Source of the DNA: Catenulispora sp. EB89
Lineage (GTDB): Bacteria > Actinomycetota > Actinomycetes > Streptomycetales > Catenulisporaceae
Assembly (NCBI RefSeq): GCF_041261445.1
Contig: NZ_JBGCCU010000010.1
Span: forward strand, 186,001-250,000
Reading direction: 5' to 3'
Length of the DNA: 64,000 bases
Under the pieces are notes generated by a model. That model had not been told where the DNA came from. It worked only from the letters and a program-made list of their open reading frames with translations, and made no database searches. The position numbers and the translations under genes are program-made. This document shows positions 61,755-64,000 of the stretch, piece by piece (position 1 is the stretch's first letter; every line of letters starts with the position of its first letter).

Positions 61755-63998
61755 ATGAGAGTTCGAACAAGCATGAGGCGGATCGCGATGGCGGCCGCGA
61801 TGGTGGTGGCGCTGGCGGTCCCGTCGTTCTCGGCGGCGCGCGGGCAGGCCGCGGCGGGTGAGGCGCTGAGCGTGAACCTCGCGGCCCCGACCGGCGCGGC
61901 CACCGGCGTGGGGGAGGGCTTCCTCTACGGCCTGACCGTCGACGGCACGCAACCGGCCGACCAGTACCTGCAGCCGCTCGGCGTCACGGCGCACCGGGGC
62001 GGCGGCTGGTACTCGGGCGGCTGGATCAAGGACGGCTACAAGTACGGCTCCGCCAGCCAGGCCGACGTCGCCTCGATCATCGACCAGGCGCGCCGGCTCA
62101 CCCAGCCTCCGTACCACGCGCAGTACCAGGTGCTGGTCACGGACATGTACGGCCTGAACGGCGGCCAGCCCTCGAACACGACCTACCCGTGTGACAACGG
62201 CGACTGTTCGAACTGGGTCTCGTTCATCGACTCGACGGTCGGGGCGTTGCAGGCCTCCGGTGTGAAATTCGCCTACGACATCGACAACGAGCCGGACATC
62301 TCGGTCTTCTGGACGCGCGGCGTGAACAGCGCGCAGTACTTCCAGATGTGGGACACGGCCTACCGGGAGATCCGGCGGATCGCCCCCGGCGCACAGATCG
62401 TCGGACCGTCGTTCGCGTACACCCCGCAGAGCCGGCTGAGCCAGTGGCAGACCTGGCTGGCGCACGTGAAGGCGGCCGGGACCGTGCCGGACATGATCAC
62501 CAACCACGACGAGGGGGACGTGGACGACCCGGTCACGGTCTCCCAGTCCCTGAACAGCGCGATCTCGGCGGCCGGACTCAGCCCGATCCCGTTGTCGGCC
62601 AACGAATACCAGCCTTCCGACCGGCAGACGGCCGGAGTGACCGCCTGGTACCTGGCGCGGTTCGCGCAGTCCGGCTACACCAACGCGATGCGCGGCAACT
62701 GGCAGTGCTGCATCTCGCCGAACCTGACCGGCGTGATCGATCCGAACGCGAGCGGCGGCGCGGCCTACACCGGCAACTGGTGGGCCATGCGGGCCTACGC
62801 GGATATGACCGGTTCCCTGGTCTCCACCTCCGGTCAGGTCGGATCCACGGCGATCTCGGCGGCGGAGGACAGCGCCCGTCGGCGTGCGGTGGCGGTCGTC
62901 GGGGATTCGAACGGCTACACCGGTTCGGCGTCGGTGACGTTCAACGGGCTGTCGTCCGTGCCCTGGCTGGCGAACAACGGCACGGTCGAAGCCGTCGTCT
63001 ACCGGATCCCGGACCAGTCCGCGCTCACCGCGCCGCAGGTGGTGTCGGATCAGGTGGTCGGCGTCTCCGGCGGATCGGTGACGCTGCCCGTCACCTTCCA
63101 GGCCTCGCACGACGCGTTCGCGGTCTACCTGCTGCCCGGCTTCGCGCAAGGGTTCAGCAGCAGCGTGGTCAACCAGGGCGACAGCCTGTGCATGGAGAAC
63201 CCCGGCTTCACCACCGTGGCCTCTGCGCAGCTCGATCAGGGCTCGTGCGGGGCGGGGGCCGACCAGCAGTTCCAGTTCGTCCCGACGGCGGCCGGAAGCA
63301 GCACGTACTTCATCCGTCCGATGACGCCCGGCGACTGTGTGGAGGTGGGGACGGTGGTGACTCAGGGCCCGTGTACCTACGGCACCGACGAACAGTTCGC
63401 GCTGCACGCGGTGGGAACCGGCGTCTACCAGGTGGTGGCACAGAATTCGGGGCAGTGTGTAGCTCCGAACGGAGGGAGCACCGCCGGCGGCGCGGGGCTC
63501 GTCCAGACCGCCTGCACGGCCGCCGGCTCCGACGAGTGGAAGATCGGGCAGGGCCAGACGACCGGGTTCCCGAGCGGCTACCACCAGCTGGTCGTCGGAA
63601 ACGACAGCCTGTGCCTGGACGTCTACGGCGCCACCGGCGCCGCCGGAGCCGCGATCGACCAGTGGACCTGCAACGGCCAGACCAACCAGCAGTTCCAGTT
63701 CGTGCCGGTGTCCGGCGGCTACGGCGAGCTTCAGGCTCAGAACTCCGGCGACGACGTGGCGGTCTCCGGCGGCTCCATCATCGCCGGCCAGCCGGACATC
63801 GTGCAGCAGGTGCCGAACGGCGCGGCGAGCAGCCTGTGGCTCCCCGTGCAGCAGTCGGACGGCGGCTATTCGTTCCGGAACCAGGGCAGCGGCCTGTGTC
63901 TGGACGTCTACGGCGCCGGCAGCAACCTGGGCCAGCAGCTCGACCAGTGGCAGTGCAAGAACACCTCCGGAGGCAACCAGGACTTCACGGTCCGTTGA
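61755..63998 (+). CDS. Secreted clan GH-A glycosidase (GH39-like) with two ricin (CBM13) domains
   Basis: 747 residues from ATG 61755. Signal to about residue 35. The barrel at about 45-360 has FAYDIDNEPDISVFW (acid/base Glu after Asn) and PIPLSANEYQPSD (likely nucleophile Glu), the clan GH-A pattern; GH39 is the nearest family I recognise, but this is uncertain. A beta-sandwich to about 465 is followed by two trefoils, about 470-610 (diverged, Cys-rich) and about 615-747 (QFQFVPVSGG; GLCLDVYGAGSN). The stop is two bases before the window end. It probably acts on arabino- or xylo-polysaccharide. Confidence 0.75.
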   Translation: MRVRTSMRRIAMAAAMVVALAVPSFSAARGQAAAGEALSVNLAAPTGAATGVGEGFLYGLTVDGTQPADQYLQPLGVTAHRGGGWYSGGWIKDGYKYGSASQADVASIIDQARRLTQPPYHAQYQVLVTDMYGLNGGQPSNTTYPCDNGDCSNWVSFIDSTVGALQASGVKFAYDIDNEPDISVFWTRGVNSAQYFQMWDTAYREIRRIAPGAQIVGPSFAYTPQSRLSQWQTWLAHVKAAGTVPDMITNHDEGDVDDPVTVSQSLNSAISAAGLSPIPLSANEYQPSDRQTAGVTAWYLARFAQSGYTNAMRGNWQCCISPNLTGVIDPNASGGAAYTGNWWAMRAYADMTGSLVSTSGQVGSTAISAAEDSARRRAVAVVGDSNGYTGSASVTFNGLSSVPWLANNGTVEAVVYRIPDQSALTAPQVVSDQVVGVSGGSVTLPVTFQASHDAFAVYLLPGFAQGFSSSVVNQGDSLCMENPGFTTVASAQLDQGSCGAGADQQFQFVPTAAGSSTYFIRPMTPGDCVEVGTVVTQGPCTYGTDEQFALHAVGTGVYQVVAQNSGQCVAPNGGSTAGGAGLVQTACTAAGSDEWKIGQGQTTGFPSGYHQLVVGNDSLCLDVYGATGAAGAAIDQWTCNGQTNQQFQFVPVSGGYGELQAQNSGDDVAVSGGSIIAGQPDIVQQVPNGAASSLWLPVQQSDGGYSFRNQGSGLCLDVYGAGSNLGQQLDQWQCKNTSGGNQDFTVR

Positions 63999-64000
63999 GA

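Overview
This is a very GC-rich window. GTG starts, three LacI-family regulators, Tat and lipoprotein signals, an LAXTG sortase signal and CBM2- and ricin-tailed secreted hydrolases all point to a soil actinobacterium with large plant-polysaccharide regulons (a Catenulispora/Streptomyces-like organism; the genus is inference). Almost everything from 0.5 kb to the end concerns hemicellulose breakdown, with a few housekeeping islands between.

Layout. 0-4.5 kb: end of a mycothiol-dependent isomerase-like gene, a damaged GH29 fucosidase, a secreted GH5 glucanase and an esterase remnant. 4.5-9.6 kb: MFS exporter with divergent ArsR-type repressor, an unknown protein, an hsp-type regulator and htpG. 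9.6-17.7 kb: LacI regulator, sugar ABC importer, intracellular GH63-like hydrolase and secreted CE1-CBM2 esterase. 17.7-20.5 kb: sigma factor with membrane partner, and a PAF-acetylhydrolase-like lipase. 20.5-27.5 kb: two GH51-like arabinofuranosidases (one with a sortase signal), a collapsed CBM2-ricin gene, an oxidoreductase and a small unknown protein. 27.5-44.1 kb: GH3, LplB/LplC-type ABC importer, GH42, an S9 peptidase with a remarkable repeat insertion, broken GH31, LacI and GH43 followed by a GH29 stub. 44.1-51.2 kb: VOC protein, second GH42, LacI, a doubly deleted GH51-like gene and GH36. 51.2-64 kb: secreted GH29, two GH54, a beta-helix protein, a FadR-type regulator, GH10 xylanase and a clan GH-A hydrolase, nearly all with ricin (CBM13) tails.

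How it fits together (inference). Secreted GH10, GH54, GH51-like, CE1 and GH5 enzymes would cut arabinoxylan and xyloglucan outside the cell. Two ABC importers would take up oligosaccharides, and signal-less GH3, GH42, GH43, GH36, GH31 and GH63-like enzymes would finish them inside. Five classes of palindromic operator (GAAACTTTC, CGAAGCGCTTCG, CGAACCGGTTCG, CGAATCGATTCG, TGTTAGCGCTAACA) sit at the promoters and three LacI genes are present, so the window reads as several overlapping sugar regulons.

Two features stand out. First, many genes carry internal deletions, often at short direct repeats: GH29, esterase, CBM2-ricin, GH31, GH29 stub, GH51-like. This is either real decay or an assembly artefact. 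Second, an S9 peptidase carries about 118 residues of a four-residue-period repeat inside its catalytic domain while keeping its catalytic residues. I saw no tRNA, rRNA, CRISPR array or transposase.
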